Source of the DNA: SCN-69-37 sp044507065
GTDB lineage: Bacteria > Acidobacteriota > Vicinamibacteria > Vicinamibacterales > SCN-69-37
NCBI GenBank assembly: GCA_044507065.1
Contig: JBIQJY010000014.1
Location: 1 to 64,000 of the forward strand
Direction: 5' to 3'
DNA length: 64,000 nucleotides
The notes below the pieces were generated by a model. That model searched no databases and was not told the origin of the DNA. It saw only the letters and a list, made by a program, of their open reading frames with translations. A program made the position numbers and the translations under genes. Shown here piece by piece: positions 1 to 8,692 of this stretch. Position 1 is the stretch's first letter; each line of letters opens with the position of its first letter.

Positions 1-364
1 GCTGCGCTACGGGCTGCGGCGCGTACATCACCGCCGGCGTCGGTGCCGGAGCGGTCACCGCCGGCACTGTGGCCGGAGCCGCCGGAGCGTACGTCACGGG
101 CACGGGGTGCCCCGTCGGCTGTGGCGCGTAGCGCACCTCCTGCTGCAAGGCCGAGGTTTCGACGCACGAGACGTGCACCTGCGCGCTTTCGCGGGAGCCC
201 GTCCTCTGCACCATCGCCTGCTGGGATGGTCCACACGACACGCTGAGGTCGCCAGGCGCGTTGCCGGCCGCCGGTGACGTGTGGTTGAAGGCGAGCGCGG
301 CCACACTGACACCCACGACGGCAGCGAGAACGAGGCCGATTCGATTCTGCAGCGACATCTCCAT
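1..364 (-). CDS. Secreted or membrane-anchored hypothetical protein (3' end beyond the window)
   Basis: This gene reads leftward and runs off the left edge, so only about 121 N-terminal codons are visible. The ATG at 364 is preceded by GAAGGAG (374-380 on the minus strand) with 9 nt spacing; a second in-frame ATG lies at 358. Residues 6-26 form a hydrophobic segment (LVLAAVVGVSVAALAF), so a signal peptide or signal anchor is likely. Two Cys residues follow about 20 residues apart, and then an Ala/Pro-rich tail with repeated APQP motifs. I do not recognise a family. The compositional tail suggests a cell-envelope spacer, but that is inference. Confidence 0.55.
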   Translation of the reverse strand, partial: MEMSLQNRIGLVLAAVVGVSVAALAFNHTSPAAGNAPGDLSVSCGPSQQAMVQRTGSRESAQVHVSCVETSALQQEVRYAPQPTGHPVPVTYAPAAPATVPAVTAPAPTPAVMYAPQPVAQ

Positions 365-579
365 GACTTCTTACTCCTTCGGGAGGGGGCACCTCACAAG
401 GCTTCAAGAGATGTGCCACCGCCAGGCGCGCCGCGAGACCGTCCACCGCGTCGCCACGCGCGCGACTGTCGCCAACCGTGGACGATCGCGGCGGACGCCT
501 TGCTTGCCGCGCGGGGCGCGCGTACCATCCACGCACGCGTTCCAATCGGCGCGGCGGTCGGCCGTGCGTGGAGGTTTCC
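365..579. other. Intergenic region between divergent genes
   Basis: This 215-bp spacer separates the leftward edge gene from the rightward isomerase-like gene. It contains the ribosome binding sites of both. I see no convincing -35/-10 pair, repeat or RNA gene in it. Confidence 0.4.
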
Positions 580-1647
580 GTGGACTACACCCGTCGCGAT
601 CTCGGCAAACTGGCTCTCGGCGCCGTTCCCGGCGCACTGCTGGCCGGCACGACGCCGATCCTTTCCGCCGGTCCGGCCCCGGCCGCGCAGGGCACGCCCG
701 GCACACGCTGGGCCGGCGTGCAGGTCGGCCTCATTGCGCCGTACGCGTTTCAGGGGACGGCCACGACGGCCGAGGACATCCTGGCGCGCACCGTCGAACT
801 CGGCCTGAGCGCCGTGGAACTGCAGTCGGGACCCGTCGAGGTCTTCGCCGGACTCCCGCCCGACGAGCCTGTCCCCGCGCGCGGGGCGGGTCCGGGTCGC
901 GGTGGCGCCGGTGCTGCGGCCCCCGCCGGCGGCACGCAGGCACCGGGCCGCGGCGGCCGCGGCGCACCCACGCCCGATCAGGTGGCGGCCCAGCGCGCAC
1001 GCGCGGCCGTCGTGCGCAAGTGGCGCCTCAGCCAGTCGCTCGACAAGTACCGCGAACTCCGCACGATGTACGAGAAGGCCGGCGTCGCCATCCAGATCGT
1101 GAAGTTCAACCTCGGCGACGGGTGGACCGACGACGAGGTGGACTATGCGTTCCAGGTGGCCGGGGCGCTCGGGTGCCGCGCCATCACGTGCGAACCGCCC
1201 GTCAGCCAGACGAAACGCTTCGGCCTGTTTGCCAGCAAGCACAAGCTGATGCTCGGCTACCACAACCACGCCAACGTCACCGACGTCGAGGCCTTCGGCC
1301 GGCCGGGCTCATGGGAGCAGGCCTTCTTCTATTCGCCGTTCAACGGGGCCAACGTCGACATCGGACACTTCACCGCGGGCAACAGCCGATCGCCCGTCCC
1401 GTTCATCCGCGAGTATCACGACCGCATCACGAACCTGCACCTGAAGGACCGGCGCATGGCTAACGGCGCGAACGTGCCGTGGGGCGAGGGCGACACGCCG
1501 ATTCGCGAGGTGCTGCAGCTGATGAAGAGCGAAGGCTACGACTTCATGGCCACGATCGAGCTCGAGTACCGCGTGGAAGGTTCGGACCCGATGGCCGAAC
1601 TGCAGAAGTGCGTCGCGTTCTGCAAGGACGCGCTGGGTGTCGCCTAG
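580..1647 (+). CDS. Tat-exported sugar phosphate isomerase/epimerase family protein
   Basis: A 355-residue protein of the xylose-isomerase-like TIM-barrel family (AP_endonuc_2). I chose the GTG at 580 because GGAGG sits 5 nt upstream and the product then starts with a twin-arginine-like signal (TRRDLGKLALG) followed by a hydrophobic stretch, so export by Tat is likely. The barrel carries the usual metal and substrate motifs: YHNH near residue 227, VDIGHF, LHLKD and TIELEY near the C-terminus. Residues of about 97-140 are a Gly/Ala/Pro-rich low-complexity insertion that a plain barrel lacks. Acidobacteria carry many such secreted paralogues, probably acting on sugars or polyols. The substrate cannot be read from the sequence. 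Confidence 0.8.
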   Translation: MDYTRRDLGKLALGAVPGALLAGTTPILSAGPAPAAQGTPGTRWAGVQVGLIAPYAFQGTATTAEDILARTVELGLSAVELQSGPVEVFAGLPPDEPVPARGAGPGRGGAGAAAPAGGTQAPGRGGRGAPTPDQVAAQRARAAVVRKWRLSQSLDKYRELRTMYEKAGVAIQIVKFNLGDGWTDDEVDYAFQVAGALGCRAITCEPPVSQTKRFGLFASKHKLMLGYHNHANVTDVEAFGRPGSWEQAFFYSPFNGANVDIGHFTAGNSRSPVPFIREYHDRITNLHLKDRRMANGANVPWGEGDTPIREVLQLMKSEGYDFMATIELEYRVEGSDPMAELQKCVAFCKDALGVA

Positions 1648-1722
1648 CAGCCCGTGGTGAAAGTCCGCCGTGCACCGAGGGCGGCGATGCGCCCGCGAGA
1701 CCAGGCGCGAGGAGTGAGAATA

Positions 1723-3420
1723 TTGGCCATATTTGAGCGACGAGCAACGCCGTATCGCGGGGTGCAGCGCCGGATCCTGACGACCCTTGCGGCCGCCATC
1801 CTCGTCGTCACGACAGCGCCGCATGCACTGCGCGGCCAGTCCGCTCCGGCCGCGACGGGTGCGCCGCCACTCGTCCGGATTGCCGAGGACGACCTGCGGA
1901 CGTGGCTCACGACGATCGCGTCCGATGCGATGGGCGGGCGCGCGGCCTTCACGGAGGGCTACGGTCTCGCAGCTGCCTACGTCGCGGGCGAACTGAAAGC
2001 GCTGGGTGTCGAGCCGATGGGGCGGGATGGCGGCTACCTGCAGCCGGTGACGCGCTCCGGATATCGCGTGACCCGCCGGTCCTCGGTCACCGTCCACGCG
2101 GCGGGCCGCAGCCGCACGTTCGAACACGGCGACCATGTGTCGTTTCCGGCGCTGGTCGGCGCGAAGCAGACGCTGGAGTTCACCGGTGTCGAGTTTGTCG
2201 GCTACGGGCTGCCCGACGAGGCCCTGCCGCCCGCCGAACGGCTGGCCGGCAAGCTGGTCGTGCTGCTGCCGGGCACGCCGTCGCACCTGGCGGACGCGTC
2301 CGCCTGGCGCTGGGGACGCGCGTTGCGCACGGTTTCCGATCGCGCCGAGGCGCTCGTGGCCGCCGGCGCCGGGGCGGCCGTCGGGCTCTCGGCCGTCGTG
2401 GCCCCGGGCCCTCGGGGCAGCGGCAGGTCGGCCGACGTGTCGACCGTCGAGCGTGTGGACCGCAAGCGACCGCCGACTTTCACCGGCGATGTCGAGTTCC
2501 ACGAGTTCCTGCTTGCCGGCGCGCCCGTTGCCGTGGGTGAACTCCGCGCGCGCGCATCCCGCGGGGAGCCGCTCGAGGCGTTCTCCCTCCGGGACGTGCG
2601 CGTCTCCATCACGCTCGACAACAGCTACGAACTCGTCCGCGCCGAACGCACCCACAACGTCGTGGGCCTCGTGCCTGGTTCGGATCCCGCGCTGCGCGAT
2701 ACCTACGTGCTCTTCGGCGCGCATCTCGACCACATCGGCATGGCGCAGGGCCAGGGCGCACCGGGCCGCGTCAACACGCCCGTCGACGAGGACCCCATCT
2801 GGAACGGGGCGGACGATGACGCGTCAGGGTCGTCGGCGCTGCTGGCGATTGCCAAGGCGATGATGACCGGGCCGCGGCCGAAGCGGTCCGCGCTGTTCGT
2901 CTGGCACGGCGCCGAGGAGGAAGGCCTGCTGGGCTCGCGCGCGATGGCCGACGACCCGGTCGTGCCACTCGAGCGCATCCAGGCCGCCATCAACCTGGAC
3001 ATGATCGGGCGCAACCACGACGATGACCCGACGCGCGGGAACACGCTCTACGTGGTCGGGGCCGATCGCATCAGCACCGACCTGCACAACGTTGTCGTCG
3101 ACGCGAATGCCGCGGCCGACCGACCGCTGACGCTCGACTACTTCTACAACGACCCCCGCGACCCGGAGAGCTTCTACACGCGGAGCGACCACTACAGCTA
3201 TGCCTCGCGTGGCATTCCGGCGGCCTTCTTCTTCACTGGCCCGCACCCGGATTACCACGCCAACACCGACAGCGTGGACAAGATCCTGTTTCCGAAACTG
3301 ACGCGGGTTACACAGTTGATCTATGAGGTGGGTTTTGCGCTGGCCGACCGGACCGAGCCGCTACGGCGCGATAACCGGGGTCCGAGGAGCGGGAGGGGCT
3401 TCGAGGGACGGATGGAATAG
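1723..3420 (+). CDS. Secreted M28-family zinc aminopeptidase
   Basis: About 565 residues. The start is uncertain: TTG at 1723 follows GAGGAG with 8 nt spacing, and GTG at 1761 would also leave the signal segment (ILTTLAAAILVVTT) intact. The peptidase domain shows the M28 metal ligands in order: a His in GAHLDHIG (about residue 331), the Asp of NGADDDASG (360), the catalytic Glu pair in HGAEEEG (394), DMIGRN, and the last His in the SDHY/PHPDYH region (about 487-510). The long stretch between the N-terminus and the first ligand fits a protease-associated insertion. It should act in the periplasm or outside the cell on peptides. It follows the isomerase gene by 75 bp. Confidence 0.88.
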   Translation: MAIFERRATPYRGVQRRILTTLAAAILVVTTAPHALRGQSAPAATGAPPLVRIAEDDLRTWLTTIASDAMGGRAAFTEGYGLAAAYVAGELKALGVEPMGRDGGYLQPVTRSGYRVTRRSSVTVHAAGRSRTFEHGDHVSFPALVGAKQTLEFTGVEFVGYGLPDEALPPAERLAGKLVVLLPGTPSHLADASAWRWGRALRTVSDRAEALVAAGAGAAVGLSAVVAPGPRGSGRSADVSTVERVDRKRPPTFTGDVEFHEFLLAGAPVAVGELRARASRGEPLEAFSLRDVRVSITLDNSYELVRAERTHNVVGLVPGSDPALRDTYVLFGAHLDHIGMAQGQGAPGRVNTPVDEDPIWNGADDDASGSSALLAIAKAMMTGPRPKRSALFVWHGAEEEGLLGSRAMADDPVVPLERIQAAINLDMIGRNHDDDPTRGNTLYVVGADRISTDLHNVVVDANAAADRPLTLDYFYNDPRDPESFYTRSDHYSYASRGIPAAFFFTGPHPDYHANTDSVDKILFPKLTRVTQLIYEVGFALADRTEPLRRDNRGPRSGRGFEGRME

Positions 3421-3498
3421 TCTGCCTGTCGGGTGTCGTTGCCGGGCGAATAAACGGCGAATATGGCGGGTAAGTGCCGTATTTTCTGCGGTTTTCGG

Positions 3499-3527
3499 TT
3501 GATTCCGGGCCGCAGGTCCGTTAAAAT
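3499..3527 (+). promoter_or_regulatory. Sigma-70-type promoter for carD
   Basis: TTGATT (3499-3504), a 17-bp spacer and TAAAAT (3522-3527) make a near-consensus housekeeping promoter. The predicted transcript would have a leader of about 55-60 nt before the carD start at 3592. The surrounding 3421-3591 region is noticeably AT-richer than the rest of the window. Confidence 0.75.
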
Positions 3528-3591
3528 AGCGGGAGCTTCCGGCTTCTGAAAAGCCAACCTTACGATTCCTGCAATAAACCTCGGGGGGCAT

Positions 3592-4377
3592 GTGGCATTC
3601 GAGATCGGCGACAAGGTCATCTACCCGAATCATGGTCTGGGCACAATCGAGCGGATTGAGACCAAGACCATCATGGGCACGACCTGCGGTTTCTATCAAC
3701 TGAAGATGGCGAACGAAACGACGGTGTTCGTTCCCGTGGACAACGTCGATGGCGTGGGACTGCGCCGCGCGATCACGGACGAGGAAGTGGAGCGTCTGTT
3801 CTCGCTGCTGGGCGACGGCAACATCGACAGCCACCAGAACTGGAAGGGGCGGTTCAAGGACAACTCGGACCGCATGCGCACCGGTTCGATCTACGACGTC
3901 GTCGAAGTGCTGAAGAGCCTCACGTTCCTCGCCAAGTCGAAGAGCCTGTCGTTTCGGGAGAAGCGGATGCTCGACCGCGCCAAGTTCCTCGTGGTCTCCG
4001 AGATTACCGAGGTGCTCGCGCTCGAGACGTCCGACGTCGAAACGCGGGTGGAGGCGGCACTCGAGGAGTGTTTCGCGACCAAGGCGCGTAATGCGGGGAA
4101 GGCCAAGGCCGTTGCCAAGCCGGTGCCCGCGCCCGAGCCCGAGCCGGTGAAGGCGCCCGCGCCGGTCGTCGTGAAGGCCGCTGCGCCAGCGGCCGCAAAG
4201 GCCGCGCCGGCACCCGCCAAGGTGGCCACGGCCGCGACCAAGGCGAAGAGTCAGGTGAAGACGCCTGCGAAGCGCACCGTGAAGGTGGCCGCGCCCGTGC
4301 GCGCCAAGGCCACCGCCTCGAGGGCGAAGGCAGGCAAGGCCGTGGCGGCTCCGCGCCGTGCGGCCCGCGCATCCTGA
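3592..4377 (+). CDS. carD: CarD-family RNA-polymerase-binding regulator with histone-H1-like tail
   Basis: Residues 1-165 match the CarD/CdnL family over its whole usual length: an N-terminal RNAP-interaction domain (FEIGDKVIYPNHGLG, YQLKMA, FVPVDN) and a helical C-terminal DNA-contacting domain (KGRFKDNSDRM, LSFREKRML). CarD proteins bind the RNA polymerase beta subunit and stabilise open complexes at rRNA and other housekeeping promoters. Residues 166-261 are an added low-complexity tail of Lys, Ala, Pro and Val (KAPAP, AKVAT, KRTVKVAAP), like the basic tails of histone H1 or HupB, so nonspecific DNA binding is plausible. The GTG start at 3592 follows a GGGGGG stretch. It has its own strong promoter. 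Confidence 0.92.
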   Translation: MAFEIGDKVIYPNHGLGTIERIETKTIMGTTCGFYQLKMANETTVFVPVDNVDGVGLRRAITDEEVERLFSLLGDGNIDSHQNWKGRFKDNSDRMRTGSIYDVVEVLKSLTFLAKSKSLSFREKRMLDRAKFLVVSEITEVLALETSDVETRVEAALEECFATKARNAGKAKAVAKPVPAPEPEPVKAPAPVVVKAAAPAAAKAAPAPAKVATAATKAKSQVKTPAKRTVKVAAPVRAKATASRAKAGKAVAAPRRAARAS

Positions 4378-4412
4378 CGACCGCGCCTGAAGCCGATGCG
4401 CCAGCCGGCGCA

Positions 4413-5141
4413 TTGGCCCGGCTCGTTGCCGCCGTGCGGACCATCCTGGCCTGCACGGCGGTTGCTCTGTACCTCTTCCTCGTCGCGCCTCCCTGCCTCA
4501 TCTGGGCCTGGACCACCGGCCGGCCGAACGTGCTCTATACGGCCGGCGACATCGGCATCCGCCTGGGCTTCGTACTGGCGGGCATCACGGTCCGGCTCGA
4601 AGGCGAGGCGCACATCCTGCCGGGCGCCGTCTTCGCCGCCAACCACAGCAGCAACGTCGATTCGCCCGCGCTCTATCACGCGCTGGCGCGCCTGTTTCCG
4701 CGCATGCGCGTGCTCTACAAGGCCGAGCTGCGCAGCCTGCCGTTTCTCGGCTGGGTGTGGGACGCGGCCGGGTGGATACCGCTCGAGCGCGCGAACAAGG
4801 ACCAGAGCTGGCCGGCCGTCGAACGCGCGGCCCAGGCCCTGCGCGAGGGCAACGCGTTCTTCATCTTCCCGGAAGGCACACGCAGCCGCACCGGCGCGCT
4901 CCTGCCGTTCAAGAAGGGCGGGTTCGTCATGGCCATCAAGGCGCAGGCGCCCGTCGTGCCCGTGGCGATCATCGGCGGACGCGCGGCCATGCGGAAGGGC
5001 AGTGCCCTCATCTGGCCGACAACCGTGACCGTGACGTTCATGCCGCCGGTGCAGACGACGGGGATGACCGTCGACGATCGTAGCCAGGTGGTGGCGGCGG
5101 TGCGCGGGGCGATTCAGGCACGGCTCGAAGGACTACGGTAA
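4413..5141 (+). CDS. plsC: 1-acyl-sn-glycerol-3-phosphate acyltransferase
   Basis: A 242-residue PlsC-family enzyme that would acylate lysophosphatidic acid to phosphatidic acid at the inner membrane. The catalytic NHX4D motif is at about residue 77 (NHSSNVD), the FPEGTRS substrate motif at about 152, and there is an N-terminal membrane segment (ILACTAVALYLFLVAP). The start is taken as TTG 4413; no better ATG or GTG with a ribosome site is present, and GTG 4428 is an alternative. It starts 36 bp after carD and may be read through from it. Confidence 0.88.
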   Translation: MARLVAAVRTILACTAVALYLFLVAPPCLIWAWTTGRPNVLYTAGDIGIRLGFVLAGITVRLEGEAHILPGAVFAANHSSNVDSPALYHALARLFPRMRVLYKAELRSLPFLGWVWDAAGWIPLERANKDQSWPAVERAAQALREGNAFFIFPEGTRSRTGALLPFKKGGFVMAIKAQAPVVPVAIIGGRAAMRKGSALIWPTTVTVTFMPPVQTTGMTVDDRSQVVAAVRGAIQARLEGLR

Positions 5142-5467
5142 GGCGGACGGCGCGGGCCGCCGGCGACGTTGCGCGATGCCGCGGGCTGCGCGAGGCGAGG
5201 CGACGGGCTGGCGCGGGGCGAGGCATGGCGGGCTGGTTCCGCGGCGAGTGCGCCGGGAATCGCGCCTGCGTGCGCTCGCGTTTCGCACCGACAGCGACCG
5301 CCTGCGGTCCCAATGGCCTGACCCTGTGCCTCCCGACAGGCCGGGACGCGCAGGCGGAAACGCGTCGCTTCCTCCGGCGCGATTCCACCCTGACGCCTCC
5401 GGCGCACGCCGAGTCACTCGCCTGCGCCACCCCCCGCCCCGCGCAGCCCGCCCCTCGTCGCTTCGTA
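5142..5467. other. Noncoding GC-rich spacer
   Basis: No reading frame here has a ribosome site, family motif or domain. The stretch leads into the 8-bp tandem array and rex. Frames through it encode only Arg/Ala-rich shadow peptides. Confidence 0.5.
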
Positions 5468-5624
5468 GCCTCGTCGCCTTGTCGCCTTGTAGCCTTGTCG
5501 CCTCTCGTAGCCTTGTAGCCTCGCTGCCTCGCCTCGCAGCCTCGTAGCCTCGTCGCCTCTCCTCGCTGCCTCGTAGCCTTGTCGCCTCGCCTCGTAGCCT
5601 TGCAGCCTTGTCGCCTTGTAGCCT
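5468..5624 (+). repeat. 8-bp tandem array (consensus YRGCCTYG) upstream of rex
   Basis: GCCT recurs about 19 times between 5468 and 5624, mostly at exactly 8-bp spacing, with occasional 5-, 10- and 13-bp steps. Individual units read TAGCCTTG, TCGCCTTG, TAGCCTCG and similar. The same unit occurs in two more arrays at 15674-15729 and 16033-16088. Because 8 is not a multiple of 3, frames through the array encode an artificial 8-residue periodic peptide; they are not genes. The array ends just before the rex -10 element. Confidence 0.9.
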
Positions 5625-5632
5625 CCTTCGAG

Positions 5633-5638
5633 TACAAT
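5633..5638 (+). promoter_or_regulatory. -10 hexamer of rex (leaderless type)
   Basis: TACAAT ends 10 nt before the GTG start of rex, and there is no Shine-Dalgarno sequence between them. The only -35-like TTG is inside the tandem array (TTGTCG, 19-bp spacing). Confidence 0.5.
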
Positions 5639-5648
5639 CCCCCCGCTT

Positions 5649-6323
5649 GTGCCTCGAAAGAACAATCCCCGCACGGCAAGCGACCAAGTCTCCGATCTGA
5701 CGGCCGGAAGACTCTCCGTCTACTTGCGTTCGCTCGATGTGCTCGACGCGGCCGGCGTCAAGACCATCTCCTCGAAAGCCCTGGCCGAGCAGTTCCACCT
5801 CAACGCCGCGCAGATCCGCAAGGACCTCGCCTATTTCGGCGAGTTCGGGATTCGCGGCGTCGGCTACTACGTCACCGAACTGCAGAGCCACCTGCGCGCC
5901 ATCCTCGGGCTCGACCGCACCGTGCGCGTCGCCGTCCTGGGCGCCGGCAACCTGGGGCTTGCGCTCGCCGACTATCCCGGTTTCCGCCAGGAAGGGTTTT
6001 CCATCGTTGCGCTCTTCGACGCCGACAAGGCGAAGGTGGGCCGACGGTCGAAGGGCGGCGTGCGGATTCACGACGTGTCGGGGTTCCCGGACTTCGTGCG
6101 CGACGAACACGTCGATATCGTGGTCATCGCCGTGCCCGTCGAGGCGGGGCAGCAGGTGGTGGACATGGCGGTCGAGGCCGGCGTGCGCGCCGTGCTGAAC
6201 TTCGCGTCGGGCACGCTGCGTGTGCCGCCGGGCATCAAGCTCAAGAACGTGGACCTGACGGTGTCGATGGAAAGCCTGTCGTTTTTCCTGGCGCGGGGAG
6301 ATGCCGATGGCAAAACGCCGTAG
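5649..6323 (+). CDS. rex: Redox-sensing transcriptional repressor Rex
   Basis: A 224-residue protein matching Rex along its full length. An N-terminal winged helix (LSVYLRSLDVL, LNAAQIRKDLAYFG) is followed by a Rossmann NAD(H)-binding domain with VLGAGNLG and the C-terminal domain-swap helix (LTVSMESLSFFL). Rex senses the NADH/NAD+ ratio and releases DNA when NADH rises, typically derepressing respiratory and fermentative genes. The likely start is GTG 5649, 10 nt after a -10 hexamer, with no ribosome site. It overlaps moaC by about 17 bp, so the two are probably co-transcribed. Confidence 0.93.
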   Translation: MPRKNNPRTASDQVSDLTAGRLSVYLRSLDVLDAAGVKTISSKALAEQFHLNAAQIRKDLAYFGEFGIRGVGYYVTELQSHLRAILGLDRTVRVAVLGAGNLGLALADYPGFRQEGFSIVALFDADKAKVGRRSKGGVRIHDVSGFPDFVRDEHVDIVVIAVPVEAGQQVVDMAVEAGVRAVLNFASGTLRVPPGIKLKNVDLTVSMESLSFFLARGDADGKTP

Positions 6324-6801
6324 CGGAGCCTCCGCCCTCTCGCACGTCGACGCGCGCGGTCGCGTGCGCATGGTCGACGTGTCGGCCAAGGACGAAACCG
6401 TCCGCGTGGCGGTGGCCGAAGGCACCGTGCGCATCAACGCCGCGGCGCGGCGCGCGATTCGCGATCGCACGGTGGCCAAGGGCGATCCGCTGCAGACGGC
6501 CCGGATTGCGGGCATCCAGGCCGCGAAGCGCACGGCGGACCTGATTCCGCTGTGCCATCCGCTGCCAATCACCAGCGTCGACGTCACGCTGACGGCACGC
6601 GCGAGCGGCTACGCCATCGAGGCCCGCGTGAGCACGGTGGGCCGCACCGGCGTCGAGATGGAAGCGCTCACGGCGGTCTCGGTGGCGGCCCTGACGCTCT
6701 ACGACATGCTGAAGGCCGTCGATCGCGGTATGGTCATTGGGCCCATTCAACTGCGCGAGAAGCGCGGGGGACAGAGCGGCGACTACCGGCGGGGCCGGTA
6801 G
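6307..6801 (+). CDS. moaC: Cyclic pyranopterin monophosphate synthase (molybdenum cofactor)
   Basis: 164 residues from ATG 6307, which has GGGGAG 6 nt upstream; the ATG at 6301 would have no spacing. MoaC signatures are clear: MVDVSAKDETVR, the LCHPLP active-site loop, GVEMEALTAVS and YDMLKAVD. The enzyme converts the MoaA product (3',8-cyclo-GTP) to cyclic pyranopterin monophosphate, an early step in molybdopterin synthesis. No other moa gene is in the window. The gene overlaps the end of rex. Confidence 0.93.
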   Translation: MAKRRSGASALSHVDARGRVRMVDVSAKDETVRVAVAEGTVRINAAARRAIRDRTVAKGDPLQTARIAGIQAAKRTADLIPLCHPLPITSVDVTLTARASGYAIEARVSTVGRTGVEMEALTAVSVAALTLYDMLKAVDRGMVIGPIQLREKRGGQSGDYRRGR

Positions 6802-6837
6802 CGGGGCCGCGTGTCCGCCGTGTGTTGACGTGACGCG

Positions 6838-8688
6838 ATGAACGACACCACGCCCGCCGCCGGACAACCCGCCGATCACCTCGACGTGCAGCGCGTCCCG
6901 CGAACGATCGCGGAACTGCCGTTCTTCGCCTCGGGCCGCTATCCCGGTCCGGGCCTGCTCGGCCAGTGCCGCAACGGCGCCATCGTGCCAACGAGCGGCC
7001 GCGAACTGCTGCCCCTCGTGCGCGATCTCAGCCTCGGCCTGTCGTCGCTCGGGATGGCGTCTGGCGACCGCGTGGCCATCCTCTCGGAAAGCCGGCCCGA
7101 GTGGCTGTTTGCCGATTTCGCCACGCTGGCCGCCGGCGCCGTCAGCGTGCCCATCTACCCGACGCTCCCGGCGGATCAGACGGCCTTCATCCTCCGCGAT
7201 TCGGGCGCCGTCATCGTCGTGGCCTCGACGGCCGTCCAGTTCGAGAAGCTGCAGTCGGTTGCCGACAGCCTGCCGGCGCTCCGGGCGATCGTCGTCATGG
7301 ACGGCATCGACGTGCCCGCCGAGGTCGGCGGCGTCCGCGTGCTGTCGTTCGACGCGGTGCGTGCGCTCGGGCACGAGCAGATGACGGCGGGGTGGGGCGT
7401 GGCGCGCGCGTTCCACGACACGGCGCGGCGCGTGCGGCCCGACGATCTCGCCACGATCATCTACACCTCGGGCACGACGGCCGAGCCCAAGGGCGTCATG
7501 CTGACGCACGGCAATCTCGTCGCGAACATCGACGCGGTGCTGCAGGTGACGCCGGTCACCCAGGAGGACACCGCGCTGTCGTTCCTGCCGCTCTGCCACG
7601 CCTTCGAGCGCATCGTGGCCTACATCTACCTGACGGCCGGCATTTCGGTGACGTTTGCGGAATCGGTCGAGACGGTCGGTCGCGACCTGCTGCTCGTGCG
7701 TCCCTCGATCATGACGGGCGTGCCGCGGGTCTTCGAGAAGCTGCGCGCGCGGATCCACGAGAAGGCCGCCACGGCATCGGCCGTGCGGCGTGCCATCTTT
7801 CGCTGGGCAGCGGCGGTTGCGATCAAACGCGGCGAACGGCTGTCGACCGGACGTCGCGTTTTGCCGGCCCTGGCCGCGGCCAGTGCGGTGGCCGACCGGC
7901 TGGTCTTCGCGAAGATCCGCGCGGGCCTTGGCGGCCGCCTCCGCTTTGCGGTCTCGGGCAGCGCGCCGCTGGCGGCCGACATCGGCCGCTTCTTCTACGG
8001 ACTCGGCCTGCCCATCATCGAGGGCTACGGCCTCACGGAGACGTCACCCGTCCTTTCGGTCGTCCGCCTCGACCGGATTCGTTTCGGCACCGTGGGACCG
8101 CCCTTGCCTGGCGTCGACCTGAAGATTGCCGATGATGGCGAGATCCTGGCGCGAGGGCCGAACGTGATGCGCGGCTACTACAACCGGCCGGAAGAGACGG
8201 CCGCGGTGCTCGTCGATGGCTGGTTCCACACGGGGGATATCGGATCGATCGACGACGAGGGGTTCCTGCGGCTGACCGACAGGAAGAAGGATCTGATTGT
8301 GACCTCGGGCGGCAAGAAGATCGCGCCGCAGCCGATCGAGCAGCGGCTGCGCCGCCACCGGCTTGTGGCCGAGGCCGTGCTCGTGGGCGACAGGCGCCAC
8401 TTTCCCGCGGCGCTCGTCGTGCCCGACGTCGCGGCGGTCGCCCTCTACTGGGGCGTGACGCCCGACGAGGCGCGGGCGCGGCTCGACACCGAGGATCTGG
8501 AGGCGCTGTTCCAGCCGGCCATCGACATGGCCAACCAGGACCTCGCCCAGTTCGAGCGCATCAAGAAGTTCGCCGTGATCTCGGACGAGCTCACGGTGGC
8601 CGGAGGCGTGCTGACCCCGACGCTGAAGGTGAAGCGCCGCGTCTTCGAAGAGCGCTATCGCGCGCAGATCGACGCGCTCTATCGCTGA
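6838..8688 (+). CDS. Long-chain fatty-acid--CoA ligase (AMP-forming)
   Basis: A 616-residue ANL-superfamily enzyme of the FadD15/ACSL type. It has the P-loop YTSGTTAEPKGV at about residue 207, GYGLTETSP at about 397, the hinge and DRKKDLIVTSGGKKI at about 480, and a C-terminal catalytic Lys region. It should activate long-chain fatty acids to acyl-CoA via an acyl-adenylate at the cytoplasmic face of the membrane. Length and motif order are normal. It starts 36 bp after moaC on the same strand; no ribosome site stands out before ATG 6838. Confidence 0.9.
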   Translation: MNDTTPAAGQPADHLDVQRVPRTIAELPFFASGRYPGPGLLGQCRNGAIVPTSGRELLPLVRDLSLGLSSLGMASGDRVAILSESRPEWLFADFATLAAGAVSVPIYPTLPADQTAFILRDSGAVIVVASTAVQFEKLQSVADSLPALRAIVVMDGIDVPAEVGGVRVLSFDAVRALGHEQMTAGWGVARAFHDTARRVRPDDLATIIYTSGTTAEPKGVMLTHGNLVANIDAVLQVTPVTQEDTALSFLPLCHAFERIVAYIYLTAGISVTFAESVETVGRDLLLVRPSIMTGVPRVFEKLRARIHEKAATASAVRRAIFRWAAAVAIKRGERLSTGRRVLPALAAASAVADRLVFAKIRAGLGGRLRFAVSGSAPLAADIGRFFYGLGLPIIEGYGLTETSPVLSVVRLDRIRFGTVGPPLPGVDLKIADDGEILARGPNVMRGYYNRPEETAAVLVDGWFHTGDIGSIDDEGFLRLTDRKKDLIVTSGGKKIAPQPIEQRLRRHRLVAEAVLVGDRRHFPAALVVPDVAAVALYWGVTPDEARARLDTEDLEALFQPAIDMANQDLAQFERIKKFAVISDELTVAGGVLTPTLKVKRRVFEERYRAQIDALYR

Positions 8689-8692
8689 CGCG

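Noticed and set aside
261..1463. 400-codon plus-strand frame overlapping the isomerase gene
   Set aside because: Arg-rich out-of-frame translation of the real gene at 580-1647; no ribosome site or domain.
5038..5679. Minus-strand frame encoding a periodic KATR/GYEA-type peptide
   Set aside because: It is the translation of the 8-bp tandem array plus GC-rich spacer, not a conserved protein.
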